Source of the DNA: a virus
IMG/VR virus record: IMGVR_UViG_3300028854_000016
Location: 1 to 64,000 of that record
Length of the DNA: 64,000 nt
Strand: one strand, 5' to 3'
Positions within the stretch are counted from its first letter, which is position 1. Each line of letters starts with the position of its first letter. Of the stretch, positions 8,710-17,186 are shown piece after piece. The notes below the pieces were generated by a model that was given only the letters and a program-made list of their open reading frames with translations, did not search any database and was not told the DNA's origin. Both the position numbers and the translations under genes were made by a program.

Positions 8710-11700
8710 ATGGCCTGGAAAAAATATTTCAAAAAAGCAACGCCAAATCAAGATGGGGTTTTTAGTCCTCTTTCTCGACGCGGTGGCAGAAGCACTGGAG
8801 AAGACGCAGTTGGTGTAAATAGTTATCCAAATCTTATTCAAGAGTCATATCTTGGATGCCCAAATCGTATAGAAAGATATCAGAATTTTGAAAGTATGGA
8901 TCAGGATTCAGAAGTGAACTCTGCCCTTGATATTTTAGCTGAATTTAGCACTCAAAGCAATGAGCAAGATAATATGTGTTTTAACGTAAAATTTAAAGAA
9001 CCTCCGACAGAAACTGAATCTAAAATTATCAAAAAGCAATTGCAGTCATGGTATTATTTGAATGAATTCAATAAAAGAGCATTTAGATTGTTTAGAAATG
9101 TTATTAAATATGGTGACCAAATCTTCCTTCGTGACCCAGAAACATTTAAATTATTTTATGTAGAAATGGATAATGTTATTAAAGTAATTGTAAATGAAAG
9201 CAAAGGTAAGAAGCCAGAACAATATATTATTCGTAATATGGCTCCAAATTTTGAAAATTTAACAGCAACACAAGTTACAGCAAATAATCTTTATAATGTT
9301 GTTCCCAGTGGGCCAGGATTTAATGCTGCTGGTTCTGGATATAATGCTCCCAATAGTCCTTACAGTTCTAGTAGTAGATTTACAAAAGGATTAAATGAAC
9401 ATGCTATTAATGCAGAACATATTCTTCATCTTTCATTGACTGAAGGACTTGATCCCAATTGGCCATTTGGTAATAGTATTTTGGAGTTAATTTTTAAAGT
9501 TTATAAACAGAAGGAGTTACTGGAAGATAGTATTATCATTTATCGTGTTCAGAGAGCGCCAGAACGTAGAGTGTTCAAAATTGATGTTGGAGATATGCCT
9601 CAGCATTTGGCAATGGCATTCATTGAAAAAGTAAAAAATGAAATGCACCAACGTAGAATTCCAGGAAGATCAGATGGTGGAAATTTTCAAGATTCTACAT
9701 ATTTTAGTATGGCTCCAAATGCTGATTTTTTCTTTCCCATCACTTCCAGCGGTCGAGGATCTTCAGTTGAGCAATTGGCAGGTGGCTGCTTAAAAATGGA
9801 TACTAAAGTTCCATTATTAGATGGTAGAACGCTTTCATTAATTGAATTAACTGAAGAATTCCAAGAAGGTAAAGAGAATTGGGTGTATAGTTGTAATCCA
9901 GAAACAGGAGAAGTAGTACCAGGAATTATTTCTTGGGCAGGAGTAACTCATGAGTCTGCCCAAGTAATGAAAATAACTCTTGATAATGAGGAAGAAATTA
10001 TTTGTACTCTTGATCATAAATTTCCCATCCTAGAAAAAGGATTCGTTGAAGCAAAAGATTTGAGTATTGGAGAAAGATTTATTCCTTTTAATATTCAAAA
10101 TAGAGAAATATTAAAAACTAGAAAAAAACAATATACACAAGTATATCAAAATAATACTAAAAAATGGGAATTTGTTCATAGAATGATAGCTCATTGTTTA
10201 GCATTAGAAAATTTTGTTTTTGATGAGCAATATAAAAATAGTAAAAAAGATGTAATTCACCATAAAAATTTTAACAGATTTGATAATTCTCCTTCTAATT
10301 TGGTTAGAATGGCATTTAAAGATCATACTGATTTTCATTCTTATTATGGATTTAGTAAGGATAGTCAAGTTCTTGGTACTATTGCTGCAAAAGAAAAAAT
10401 GGAATTTATTAAAATTAACTATCCAGAAAAATATAAAAAGTTAATGAAAGAAAAAGGAAAGCGTCATAAAGAATTTTGGGCTTCTTTAAATATAGAAGAA
10501 AGGCAGCAATATATTGATATTAAAAAAATCGGATTGCAGAATTATTTTAAAAATTTAACAGATAAAGAAAGAAATATTCGTATTGAAGAAATGATGCCAA
10601 CTATTAATAGTTTAATTAAAGCATCTAAAGATAAGTTAGAAAAAATGAATACAGATGAAGATTATTATAACTGGGTTTGCGAGCATCAGCAAAAAGGTTG
10701 GGATAAATTTAAGAAAACACCAGAAGCAAAAATTCGTGGAAAGAAAATTGGAAATGATAATCGTTTAAGATTTTCTCGCCCTGGTTATACAGAGAATGTT
10801 TTTAAAAACCAAAGAGTAAAAGTTGATAAACAAACATTGGATTATGTTCAAAGTTTGGTTTTACAAAAAAATAAAATTAAAATAGTTGAAGCAATTAAAT
10901 TATTTAATGACACAGATGAATATTTGAATTATTATTTAAATTTAAATAAAGAAACTTGCTGCGCAAATTGGAATAATGATAGATTGACTGGAAGCCAATT
11001 AAGAAATGCATTGAAAATTCGTGGATATAAAAATTGGAAGCAATTCAGAGATGAAGTTAGATTATATAACCATGCCATAGTATCAATTGAATATTTGTCT
11101 GAGCCAATACAAGTTGGAACTTTAACTATTGATAAAGATGAAAAATATCATAATTATCATACTTTTGCTTTGGCTAGTGGAATTTTTACAAAAAATTCTA
11201 ATTTGAATGAAATTGATGATTTAAAATACTTTAATAATAAGATGATGCGTGGATTAAGAATTCCGAGTAGTTATCTTCCAACTGGTCAAGATGATAGCCC
11301 TTCAACAATAAATGATGGAAGAGTTGGCACAGCATTAATTCAAGAATACAGATTTAATCAATATTGTGAAAGACTCCAAAAATTGGTTTGTGATCCTTTA
11401 GATTTGGAATTTAAAGCATATTTAAAATGGAGCGGAATTAATATTGATTCAAGTATGTTTCAATTGACTTTTAATCCACCACAAAATTTTGCTCACTATA
11501 GACAAGCAGAATTAGATAGTTCTAAAATTAGCACATTTACTCAATTAGAAGGATATCAATATTTTAGTAAGAGATTTTTGATGGAACGATATCTTGGTAT
11601 GACTTCTGAAGAAATCAATGAAAATCAAAAATTATGGAGAGAAGAAAATGTATCTCCTGATCAAATTGAATCAGAGCCTTCTGACTTGAGAAATCTTGGT

Positions 11701-11871
11701 ATAACTGCTGGTGGTATTGATTCAGACTTACAAAACTTTGGTGGTGAAGAAGGTATGGGAGAAGAAATGCCAGAAGGCGGAGAAGAAGCTGCTCCTGGGG
11801 AAGGCACACCAGAAGGAGCTAATACTCCAGTTGCTGCTCAAGGCCCTGCACCAACTAGCTCAGGCGCTTAA
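8710..11871 (+). CDS. 20: Portal vertex protein gp20, interrupted by an in-frame intein
   Basis: The reading frame has 1053 codons; removing the 470-residue intein leaves a portal of about 583 residues (T4 gp20 is 524). The N-extein holds the portal signature around SALDILAEF and the YKQKELLEDSIIIYRVQRAPERRVF helix. The C-extein resumes at SNLNEIDDLKYF, the conserved 'GGxNLxEIDDxxYF' portal motif, which is exactly where the intein sits. The C-terminus is an acidic Gly/Glu/Pro tail. The portal is the DNA gate of the head and the docking site for terminase. It is followed by small head genes and a late box. Confidence 0.93.
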   Translation: MAWKKYFKKATPNQDGVFSPLSRRGGRSTGEDAVGVNSYPNLIQESYLGCPNRIERYQNFESMDQDSEVNSALDILAEFSTQSNEQDNMCFNVKFKEPPTETESKIIKKQLQSWYYLNEFNKRAFRLFRNVIKYGDQIFLRDPETFKLFYVEMDNVIKVIVNESKGKKPEQYIIRNMAPNFENLTATQVTANNLYNVVPSGPGFNAAGSGYNAPNSPYSSSSRFTKGLNEHAINAEHILHLSLTEGLDPNWPFGNSILELIFKVYKQKELLEDSIIIYRVQRAPERRVFKIDVGDMPQHLAMAFIEKVKNEMHQRRIPGRSDGGNFQDSTYFSMAPNADFFFPITSSGRGSSVEQLAGGCLKMDTKVPLLDGRTLSLIELTEEFQEGKENWVYSCNPETGEVVPGIISWAGVTHESAQVMKITLDNEEEIICTLDHKFPILEKGFVEAKDLSIGERFIPFNIQNREILKTRKKQYTQVYQNNTKKWEFVHRMIAHCLALENFVFDEQYKNSKKDVIHHKNFNRFDNSPSNLVRMAFKDHTDFHSYYGFSKDSQVLGTIAAKEKMEFIKINYPEKYKKLMKEKGKRHKEFWASLNIEERQQYIDIKKIGLQNYFKNLTDKERNIRIEEMMPTINSLIKASKDKLEKMNTDEDYYNWVCEHQQKGWDKFKKTPEAKIRGKKIGNDNRLRFSRPGYTENVFKNQRVKVDKQTLDYVQSLVLQKNKIKIVEAIKLFNDTDEYLNYYLNLNKETCCANWNNDRLTGSQLRNALKIRGYKNWKQFRDEVRLYNHAIVSIEYLSEPIQVGTLTIDKDEKYHNYHTFALASGIFTKNSNLNEIDDLKYFNNKMMRGLRIPSSYLPTGQDDSPSTINDGRVGTALIQEYRFNQYCERLQKLVCDPLDLEFKAYLKWSGINIDSSMFQLTFNPPQNFAHYRQAELDSSKISTFTQLEGYQYFSKRFLMERYLGMTSEEINENQKLWREENVSPDQIESEPSDLRNLGITAGGIDSDLQNFGGEEGMGEEMPEGGEEAAPGEGTPEGANTPVAAQGPAPTSSGA
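9787..11196 (+). mobile_element. Intein with embedded HNH endonuclease in gp20
   Basis: It covers residues 360-829 of the portal frame. It begins with Cys after LAGG (CLKMDTKVPLLDG, block A). Block B-like 'CTLDHKFPIL' contains the conserved T-x-x-H variant (LDH). It ends in HTFALASGIFTKN followed by Ser+1. The middle holds an HNH core: DVIHHKNFNRFDNSPSNL, then two His residues downstream. The usual penultimate His of block G is Lys here (K828-N829). Splicing remains plausible, since natural inteins lacking this His are known. Confidence 0.88.
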
Positions 11872-11885
11872 TTATTTGGGATATT

Positions 11886-11895
11886 GAATAAATAC
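11886..11895 (+). promoter_or_regulatory. T4-type late promoter box
   Basis: GAATAAATAC lies 16 nt before the start of the 11911 gene, with a gaggtg ribosome site in between. It heads a run of four tightly packed small genes (11911-13782). Confidence 0.6.
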
Positions 11896-11910
11896 TTTAT
11901 GAGGTGAAAT

Positions 11911-12462
11911 ATGAATTTAACTGAAGAAATGACAAAATATAAAAATGTTATTAATGAGGATATCTTTGATTCTGTTAATGATTTTTTTAGTCCGATAACT
12001 AATATTATTCAACCACAAACAGTTACGATGATTTACAAAAAAGATGGCAAGTATTATGAAAAATCTTTGCATATCAAAACTGGTATTCGCTTAGAAAGAC
12101 TTAAAAATTGGTGCGACGATTATCTTGAAGGGTTTGGAGCAACTCCAGTTAGATTGACTGCTGAAAATGGAGCTTTTTTGGCCGGCAATAATAAGCTTCC
12201 TCCTCCAGAATTAATCAATATTGAAGAAAGTTTCGAAAGTGTGCGAGATGAAAAAGATGAACATTTTTATGGAAAAGAAAATGATGATAAAAATTTAAAT
12301 AATGCTTTAAATGCCCCAATTAAGAAAAATAAATCTTATAAAGAAGGATATGAGGCTGCATTGGGTGAATTTTGGAATGAATATAGAAATATAATTGACA
12401 ATTTAATCAAAAGGGATGAAGTAAAATCAATTTTATATAAATTGCTAGATAAAAACAAGTAA
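11911..12462 (+). CDS. Small head-module protein, MNLxEE family, candidate internal protein
   Basis: A 183-residue protein of unknown function. It opens with MNLTEEMTKYKNVINED, nearly the same as the proteins at 13048 and 16393. Residues about 105-132 share a module with 13048: (I/V)-E-E-S-F-(E/D)-S-V-R, then EKDEHFY, ENDDKNL and NA. The I-E-E|S and I-V-E|S points fit the (I/L)-x-E rule of the gp21 protease. The C-terminus has a G-Y-x-A-A-L helix also seen in 16393. I infer a head-packaged protein processed by gp21. Confidence 0.6.
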   Translation: MNLTEEMTKYKNVINEDIFDSVNDFFSPITNIIQPQTVTMIYKKDGKYYEKSLHIKTGIRLERLKNWCDDYLEGFGATPVRLTAENGAFLAGNNKLPPPELINIEESFESVRDEKDEHFYGKENDDKNLNNALNAPIKKNKSYKEGYEAALGEFWNEYRNIIDNLIKRDEVKSILYKLLDKNK

Positions 12463-12476
12463 TTATGAGATAAAAT

Positions 12477-12704
12477 ATGCAACTAAAAGAAATGTTTTCT
12501 GAATACGACACTGGTTATACATCTCCAGAAGATGATAATAGTATTCCCAGACTAAGTGATCTTAGAAAAACTAAGCTAACTCTTGGTCAAATTAATCGTC
12601 TTAGAAAGATCGAAGATGTTAGAAGATTTGAGCAACAAGAAAATTTAGAAAATATTCAAAGACAATATGGCAAACCAGCAGAAAGTGCTGGTGGAATGAT
12701 GTAA
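12477..12704 (+). CDS. Small conserved head-region protein
   Basis: A 75-residue protein. The N-terminus MQLKEMFSEYD is leader-like. The core RKTKLTLGQINRLRKIEDVRRFE is a strongly basic helical pair that I have seen in other large T4-like phages. No catalytic residues. It ends on an ATG overlap with the next gene (12704), so translation is probably coupled. Function unknown. Confidence 0.6.
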   Translation: MQLKEMFSEYDTGYTSPEDDNSIPRLSDLRKTKLTLGQINRLRKIEDVRRFEQQENLENIQRQYGKPAESAGGMM

Positions 12705-13051
12705 TGAAGATATTTGAAATTGCTGCTAGATCAATTAATGATCCACTTGGCTATAAAACGCATCAATTAACTCTCCCTGATGATATTCATGGTCAAACTT
12801 TTCATTTAGAGTTTGTGGGATCCAGTAAAAAATTTCCAAATACAGTTAGAGCCAAATATGATAATGAAGAATTATATAATAAAGAATATATTGTTACAGT
12901 TTATGATCGTTTGACTAATGAAGTTGAAGTAATTCATTTGGGTCAAAATCATTTGAAAGTTACTTATGATTTCGCCAATCCTGAAGAAGCACAAGAGTAT
13001 TTGGATGAATTTCATATTAAATTACTAATTGGAAAGGGGTATATAAAATGA
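12704..13051 (+). CDS. Small hypothetical protein with MKxxEI leader
   Basis: A 115-residue protein that begins MKIFEIAARS and is mostly beta-rich afterwards (TFHLEFVG, EYIVTVYDRLTNEVEVIHLG). It overlaps its neighbours by a few bases on both sides. I do not recognise a family; the leader and operon suggest a head-packaged protein. Confidence 0.55.
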   Translation: MKIFEIAARSINDPLGYKTHQLTLPDDIHGQTFHLEFVGSSKKFPNTVRAKYDNEELYNKEYIVTVYDRLTNEVEVIHLGQNHLKVTYDFANPEEAQEYLDEFHIKLLIGKGYIK

Positions 13052-13782
13052 ACCTTATTGAAGAGATTTTTAAATATCGAGCAGTTATTATTAACGAAGA
13101 AAAAGAATTTTATCTTGATGCGTTGAAAAGATTATTGAAAACTTCTGCTAAGAAAGGAGATACTGCTGCATATTTTTATTATGACCAATTATCAAATAAA
13201 CCAAATGTAGTTGCATTCACAGAATTTGATAACTTTATTCATAGTTGGGCAGGAGGACTATGGAGAAGAAGATATAAGAATGAAATCCAAAATTTAGCAG
13301 ATAAATTAAATAGTGAAGATGCGAGCAGAGGTCTATCAAAAAAATGGATAGTTGAAAGTTTTGATAGTGTGAGAAATGAAAAAGATGAGCATTTTTATGC
13401 TCAAGAAAACGACGATAAGAACTTAAAAAATGCTATTAACGATAATAACGATGAATTAAAAGAAATTGTCGATAAACATGCAAAGAATGGAATTAAAATT
13501 TCACTTTCAGTGCGACCAGATAGAATAATAGTTAACGTGATTAATGTAAAACCAGAAAATCGTAATAAAGGATTTGGCACAGCTCTTATGAAAGATTTAT
13601 GCTCTTATGCTGACAAAGTTCAAAAAACGATGTTTTTAACACCCAGTAAAGATTTTGGAGCAACGTCTGTCAATAGATTAAAAAAATTTTATAGTGAATT
13701 TGGATTTAAAAGTAATAAAGGAAAAACTATAGATTTTTCTGCAAAAGAGACAATGATTAGAAAACCAACGAAACATAAGTAA
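13048..13782 (+). CDS. GNAT N-acetyltransferase with MNLxEE leader
   Basis: A 244-residue protein. The leader is MNLIEEIFKYRAVIINE. Residues about 108-135 are the ESF-SVR / EKDEHFY linker shared with the 11911 gene. The C-terminal domain (about 145-240) has GNAT motif A, NVKPENRNKGFGTALMKDL (the R/Q-x-x-G-x-G/A acetyl-CoA loop as NKGFGT), and motif B RLKKFYSEFGFK. It would transfer an acetyl group from acetyl-CoA to an unknown target. The leader plus an I-V-E|S site suggests it is packaged in the head, trimmed by gp21 and delivered to the host. Confidence 0.7.
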   Translation: MNLIEEIFKYRAVIINEEKEFYLDALKRLLKTSAKKGDTAAYFYYDQLSNKPNVVAFTEFDNFIHSWAGGLWRRRYKNEIQNLADKLNSEDASRGLSKKWIVESFDSVRNEKDEHFYAQENDDKNLKNAINDNNDELKEIVDKHAKNGIKISLSVRPDRIIVNVINVKPENRNKGFGTALMKDLCSYADKVQKTMFLTPSKDFGATSVNRLKKFYSEFGFKSNKGKTIDFSAKETMIRKPTKHK

Positions 13783-13814
13783 TTCGTGCTTAATTAAAAG
13801 AAATGCATAAATCA

Positions 13815-13823
13815 TAATAAATA
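13815..13823 (+). promoter_or_regulatory. T4-type late promoter box
   Basis: TAATAAATA lies 60 nt before the start of the acidic prohead-core gene at 13883, in a short non-coding gap. The ribosome site is caggag. Confidence 0.5.
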
Positions 13824-13882
13824 ACTTTAAGAGTTGATTTATGCGTAATCAAACAATTTTAAAGTAACACAGGAGAATTAAG

Positions 13883-14794
13883 ATGGCATCCAACAAATTT
13901 GAGAAGTTAATTGAATACGTGGTAGCTAATGATGAAAAGAAAGCTCGTCAGCTTTTCCACAAAATCGTAGTTGAAAAGAGTCGCAAAATTTACGAGGATT
14001 TAGATATTGAAGATAATTCTCGGGCTTTTGACGAGGTTGAATCAGATGAAACTTCATTAGATGACGCTGCTGGTCCAGTTGATGAATTTGGCGGGGACGA
14101 AGTAGACGATCTAGAGCATGATACATTTTCAGAAGAAGGCGATGAAGATTTTGGTGAAGGATTGCCAACTGATGACGAATTTGGAGCAGAAGGCGAATTG
14201 ACACCAGAAGTGGATGATCGTCTTGCTGATTTGGAATCAAGTTTCGATGAATTGAAAGCTGAATTTGAAGCATTGCTTGGCGATGAAGAAAAAACAGATG
14301 AAGATATTATCGATAAAAACGAAGACGAAGAAGAAGATATCGAAATTGAAGATGAAAATCTTGAAGACGATGAAGAAGCTGAAGAAGATTTAGAATCTGA
14401 CGATTTAGAATCTGAAGATTTAGATAGTGACGAAAAAGAAGAAGACGAAGACGAAGAAGAAGAGAAAGTTGAAGAAGATGAGCCAGTTGACGAAAGCGTA
14501 ATTCGTGAGTATGTTGACAAAGTAACTAAAGGTCTTGCCAATACTACAGAAGAGCCATCAACTAATAAGAAATCAGTAGTTGCTGGAAAGAATCCTCTTG
14601 GTGCAGGCTCTGCTAGTCCAAAGAACATTGTTGCTGGCGGAACTGAAAAAGGACGCACTGCTCCAACATCTGGTAAGTTTACCACAGAACCAATTGTAAA
14701 CGTTCCTGGTGGAAAAGCTAAGTTAAAACCAGTTGCAAAACCAGTTACAACTAAAGAAGCAGAAGGAACAAACAAAAAGAGTAATTTGTCATAA
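13883..14794 (+). CDS. Acidic prohead core protein (gp67/gp68-like)
   Basis: A 303-residue protein. Residues 1-40 (FEKLIEYVVANDEKKARQLF, then EKSRKIYEDL) are a short helical head resembling prohead-core proteins. About 45-210 is extraordinarily acidic Asp/Glu repeats with Ser. The C-terminus (about 215-303) is a Lys/Pro/Gly/Thr tail. It sits just before gp21, gp22 and gp23, as genes 67/68 do in T4. It probably fills the prohead core and is degraded by gp21. A PVDESVIREYV segment could be a cleavage point. A long antisense open frame here is an effect of the repetitive GAA/GAT codons. Confidence 0.65.
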   Translation: MASNKFEKLIEYVVANDEKKARQLFHKIVVEKSRKIYEDLDIEDNSRAFDEVESDETSLDDAAGPVDEFGGDEVDDLEHDTFSEEGDEDFGEGLPTDDEFGAEGELTPEVDDRLADLESSFDELKAEFEALLGDEEKTDEDIIDKNEDEEEDIEIEDENLEDDEEAEEDLESDDLESEDLDSDEKEEDEDEEEEKVEEDEPVDESVIREYVDKVTKGLANTTEEPSTNKKSVVAGKNPLGAGSASPKNIVAGGTEKGRTAPTSGKFTTEPIVNVPGGKAKLKPVAKPVTTKEAEGTNKKSNLS

Positions 14795-14808
14795 TTGTTA
14801 AGCAATGA

Positions 14809-14850
14809 AATTGTGGCGAGGTGATTTTACATCGCCTCGCCACAATTTTT
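14809..14850 (+). terminator. Strong terminator hairpin between prohead core gene and gp21
   Basis: A 17-bp stem (aattgtggcgagg... / ...cctcgccacaatt, one mismatch) ends in a T run. It falls 16 nt before the gp21 start codon. Because gp21 has no other obvious promoter here, read-through probably sets the low dose of protease relative to core protein. Confidence 0.85.
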
Positions 14851-14865
14851 AAGAGGGGAAATAAA

Positions 14866-15516
14866 ATGGAAAGAATTCCACTATTTGAATATCAACATCA
14901 AAGTGCAGTAGCTACAGAATTACTAGAAGCAGTAGATCCTTTGACTGGTGCTAAGAAAAAAGATTTATATATGAAAGGAATTTTCATTCAAGGTGACATA
15001 AGAAACCAAAATCAAAGAGTTTATCCAGTTTATGAGATTAAGAAAGCTGTTGATTCTATTACGGCATTAATAAATGAAAATATTTCAATTTTCGGCGAAG
15101 GGGACCATCCGGCTGATTTAAAGATTAATCTTGATCGAGTGTCTCATGTTATTACAGGTATGTGGATGGAGGGAGCTAATGGTTTTGGAAAATTAAAAGT
15201 ATTACCTACTCCAATGGGAAATATTATTAAAGCTATTCTTGAAAGTGGATGTAAATTGGGAGTTAGTTCTCGTGGTTCAGGAAATGTAAATGAATCTACA
15301 GGACAAGTTTCGGATTTTGAGATTATAACAGTGGATTGTGTATGTCAGCCAAGTGCTCCAAATGCATACCCTGTTCCAATTTACGAATCTCTAAAAAATT
15401 ACAAAAGAAATGGAGATAATTTATTGGAAATGGCAGCAGAGGTAAATTCAGATACTAAAGTACAAAAATATTTACAAAATGAAATAATTAGATTCATTAA
15501 GGACTTAAAATTATAA
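14866..15516 (+). CDS. 21: Prohead core protease gp21
   Basis: A 216-residue serine protease of the T4 prohead type. The catalytic His is in GEGDHPADL (H81) and the nucleophile Ser in GVSSRGSG (S134/S135). The layout and length match T4 gp21 (212). It cleaves core and shell proteins after (I/L)-x-E when the prohead matures. I chose the start at 14866, after a strong aagagggg ribosome site; the in-frame extension upstream reads through the terminator. The stop overlaps the start of a GIY-YIG gene. Confidence 0.93.
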   Translation: MERIPLFEYQHQSAVATELLEAVDPLTGAKKKDLYMKGIFIQGDIRNQNQRVYPVYEIKKAVDSITALINENISIFGEGDHPADLKINLDRVSHVITGMWMEGANGFGKLKVLPTPMGNIIKAILESGCKLGVSSRGSGNVNESTGQVSDFEIITVDCVCQPSAPNAYPVPIYESLKNYKRNGDNLLEMAAEVNSDTKVQKYLQNEIIRFIKDLKL

Positions 15517-16367
15517 TGAGAGAAACAAAAGCATTTGTTTATAAATGGACTGAACTTTCTACAGGAAAATGGTATATAGGTTCACGAACTAAAAAAGGAT
15601 GTAATCAAGATGATGGTTATATTTGTTCTAGTAAAATTGTAAAACCATTAATATTAGAAAATAAGTTTAATTGGTTTAGAGAAATATTATTTGAAGGAGA
15701 ACCAAAAGAAGTAAGAGAATATGAAACAAAATTATTAGTATCATTAAATGCAGCATATGATATTAATAGTTATAATCAGCATAATAGTGATGGCAAATGG
15801 CACACAATAGGAAAAGAACCATGGAATAAAGGAAAACATGGAGTTCAATCTCCAGTTTGGAACAAAGGATTACCAGCAGAAATGCAACCATTTTATGGAA
15901 AAGTTTTTTCAGTAGAACATAGAAAGAATTTAAGTGAATCAAGTATAGAATACTGGAAAGAACATGAAGGAAGAGAACCATGGAATAAAGGATTAATTTT
16001 GGGTTCACAATCTGTAGAAGTAATTAAAAAGAGAACATCATGGCAAAAAGGTTGTAAACGATCAGAATTAGTAGGAAGAAAAATTAGTGAAACTAAAAAT
16101 ATGAAGAGAAAGGAACGAGAACTTTCTGGTATTAAATTATTTTCCTGGGAAGAAAAATATTCTCAAGAATATATTGAAAAAAGAAAATCAAAACTTGCAG
16201 AAAAATTTAAAGTTAATAATCCTAATTCTAAAAATAAAGGAAAATCATGGGACGAAATAATGGGACCAGAACGAGCAGAAGAGAGAAGAAATAAATTGAA
16301 AAATCCTAAAAGACCAAGAAAGAAAAGAAATGATATAGGACTGACAAGAAATAAAAATATTACATAA
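15516..16367 (+). CDS. GIY-YIG homing endonuclease with NUMOD3-like repeats
   Basis: A 283-residue protein. The N-terminal nuclease (about 1-95) has FVYKWTELSTGKWYIGSRT (the GIY...YIG pair with GIY as VYK) and a Glu near 68-72 (REYETKLL). Repeats follow of the pattern (E/V)-P-W-N-K-G-(K/L) at about 105, 117 and 150 (NUMOD3, DNA binding). It is inserted between the protease and the next head gene, overlapping the gp21 stop. Typical of T4 Seg-type elements. Not needed for head assembly. Confidence 0.85.
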   Translation: MRETKAFVYKWTELSTGKWYIGSRTKKGCNQDDGYICSSKIVKPLILENKFNWFREILFEGEPKEVREYETKLLVSLNAAYDINSYNQHNSDGKWHTIGKEPWNKGKHGVQSPVWNKGLPAEMQPFYGKVFSVEHRKNLSESSIEYWKEHEGREPWNKGLILGSQSVEVIKKRTSWQKGCKRSELVGRKISETKNMKRKERELSGIKLFSWEEKYSQEYIEKRKSKLAEKFKVNNPNSKNKGKSWDEIMGPERAEERRNKLKNPKRPRKKRNDIGLTRNKNIT

Positions 16368-16370
16368 ATA
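16363..16370 (+). promoter_or_regulatory. T4-type late promoter box
   Basis: CATAAATA overlaps the end of the GIY-YIG gene and precedes the 16393 gene by 22 nt. Confidence 0.5.
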
Positions 16371-16392
16371 TAAATGAAATGGGAGTTATGTC

Positions 16393-17109
16393 ATGAATTT
16401 AACAGAAGAAATTTCTAAATATAAAAATATCGTTAAAGAAGAATGGGATTATGGCAAGGGAATTTATGATAAAGCTCCTGTAAAAACAGTGTCATCTTCA
16501 ACAAATGGCCCGCTGAAGAATGTTAAAGCAGAAGATAAAGAACCAACTCCAGCCAAACTAACCCCAGTTAAGAAAGAAGAAATAGTACAACCCAAAGAAT
16601 TTCGATCAGCAAGAGACAAAAAGCCAGGTCCATTTACTAAAAAAGCAAAAGTTGAAGAAGCATGGAACAAAGAAATGAAAACCCCAGAAAGCAAGAAAGG
16701 CATGTTCAAGGGAAAAACAAAAGATGAATTAAAATCTGAATTATCAGCAGCTAAAGAACGCTCCAAGAAATTACATGATGCAGATAAGTCAGAGCCAGAA
16801 TCATTGAAGACTAAAATTAAAGAACTTGAATTTGCTTTAAGAGCGAAGAATAAGTTTGGTAAAGTAAGTGAATCTGTTGATATGAAAAGATGCAAAGGGT
16901 GTGGAAAGAAAACAAAATCGAAATATTGCTCAGATGACTGTCGTGCTGAATATCTTAAATCCTATCTTAACTCAATGACTAAAGCTCCTTCAATCGCTAA
17001 TGAGCGAGAATTTAATCAAGGTTGGTCGGCTGCTTTAGATGAAGTATGTGAATATATTATTGGTGCTGGCTATCCAAAGTTGGCCAAAGAATTAAGAGAG
17101 AATTTTTAA
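16393..17109 (+). CDS. MNLxEE-family protein with zinc ribbon, candidate internal head protein
   Basis: A 238-residue protein. The leader MNLTEEISKYKNIVKEE matches 11911 almost residue for residue. The middle is Lys/Pro/Glu-rich and low in complexity. The C-terminus has a zinc-ribbon C-K-G-C-G-K-K...Y-C-S-D-D-C and a GWSAALDEV helix like the one in 11911. A K-V-S-E|S point precedes the ribbon, at the right position for gp21 trimming. Placed between gp21 and gp22; I infer a core or injected protein. Biochemical function unknown. Confidence 0.6.
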   Translation: MNLTEEISKYKNIVKEEWDYGKGIYDKAPVKTVSSSTNGPLKNVKAEDKEPTPAKLTPVKKEEIVQPKEFRSARDKKPGPFTKKAKVEEAWNKEMKTPESKKGMFKGKTKDELKSELSAAKERSKKLHDADKSEPESLKTKIKELEFALRAKNKFGKVSESVDMKRCKGCGKKTKSKYCSDDCRAEYLKSYLNSMTKAPSIANEREFNQGWSAALDEVCEYIIGAGYPKLAKELRENF

Positions 17110-17186
17110 GAATAAGTATAAGTTTTTTAAGCTTATATGTATGAAAATATGTATTAGATGTAAATATTATTAATGGGAGACATATT

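Noticed and set aside
13990-14805. Long antisense open frame (271 codons) over the acidic core gene
   Set aside because: It is rich in Ser because GAA/GAT codons of the acidic gene read as TTC/ATC/TCT on the other strand. No ribosome site or family.
14821-14865. Upstream extension of gp21
   Set aside because: It would translate the terminator stem. A strong ribosome site precedes 14866 and the length then matches T4 gp21.
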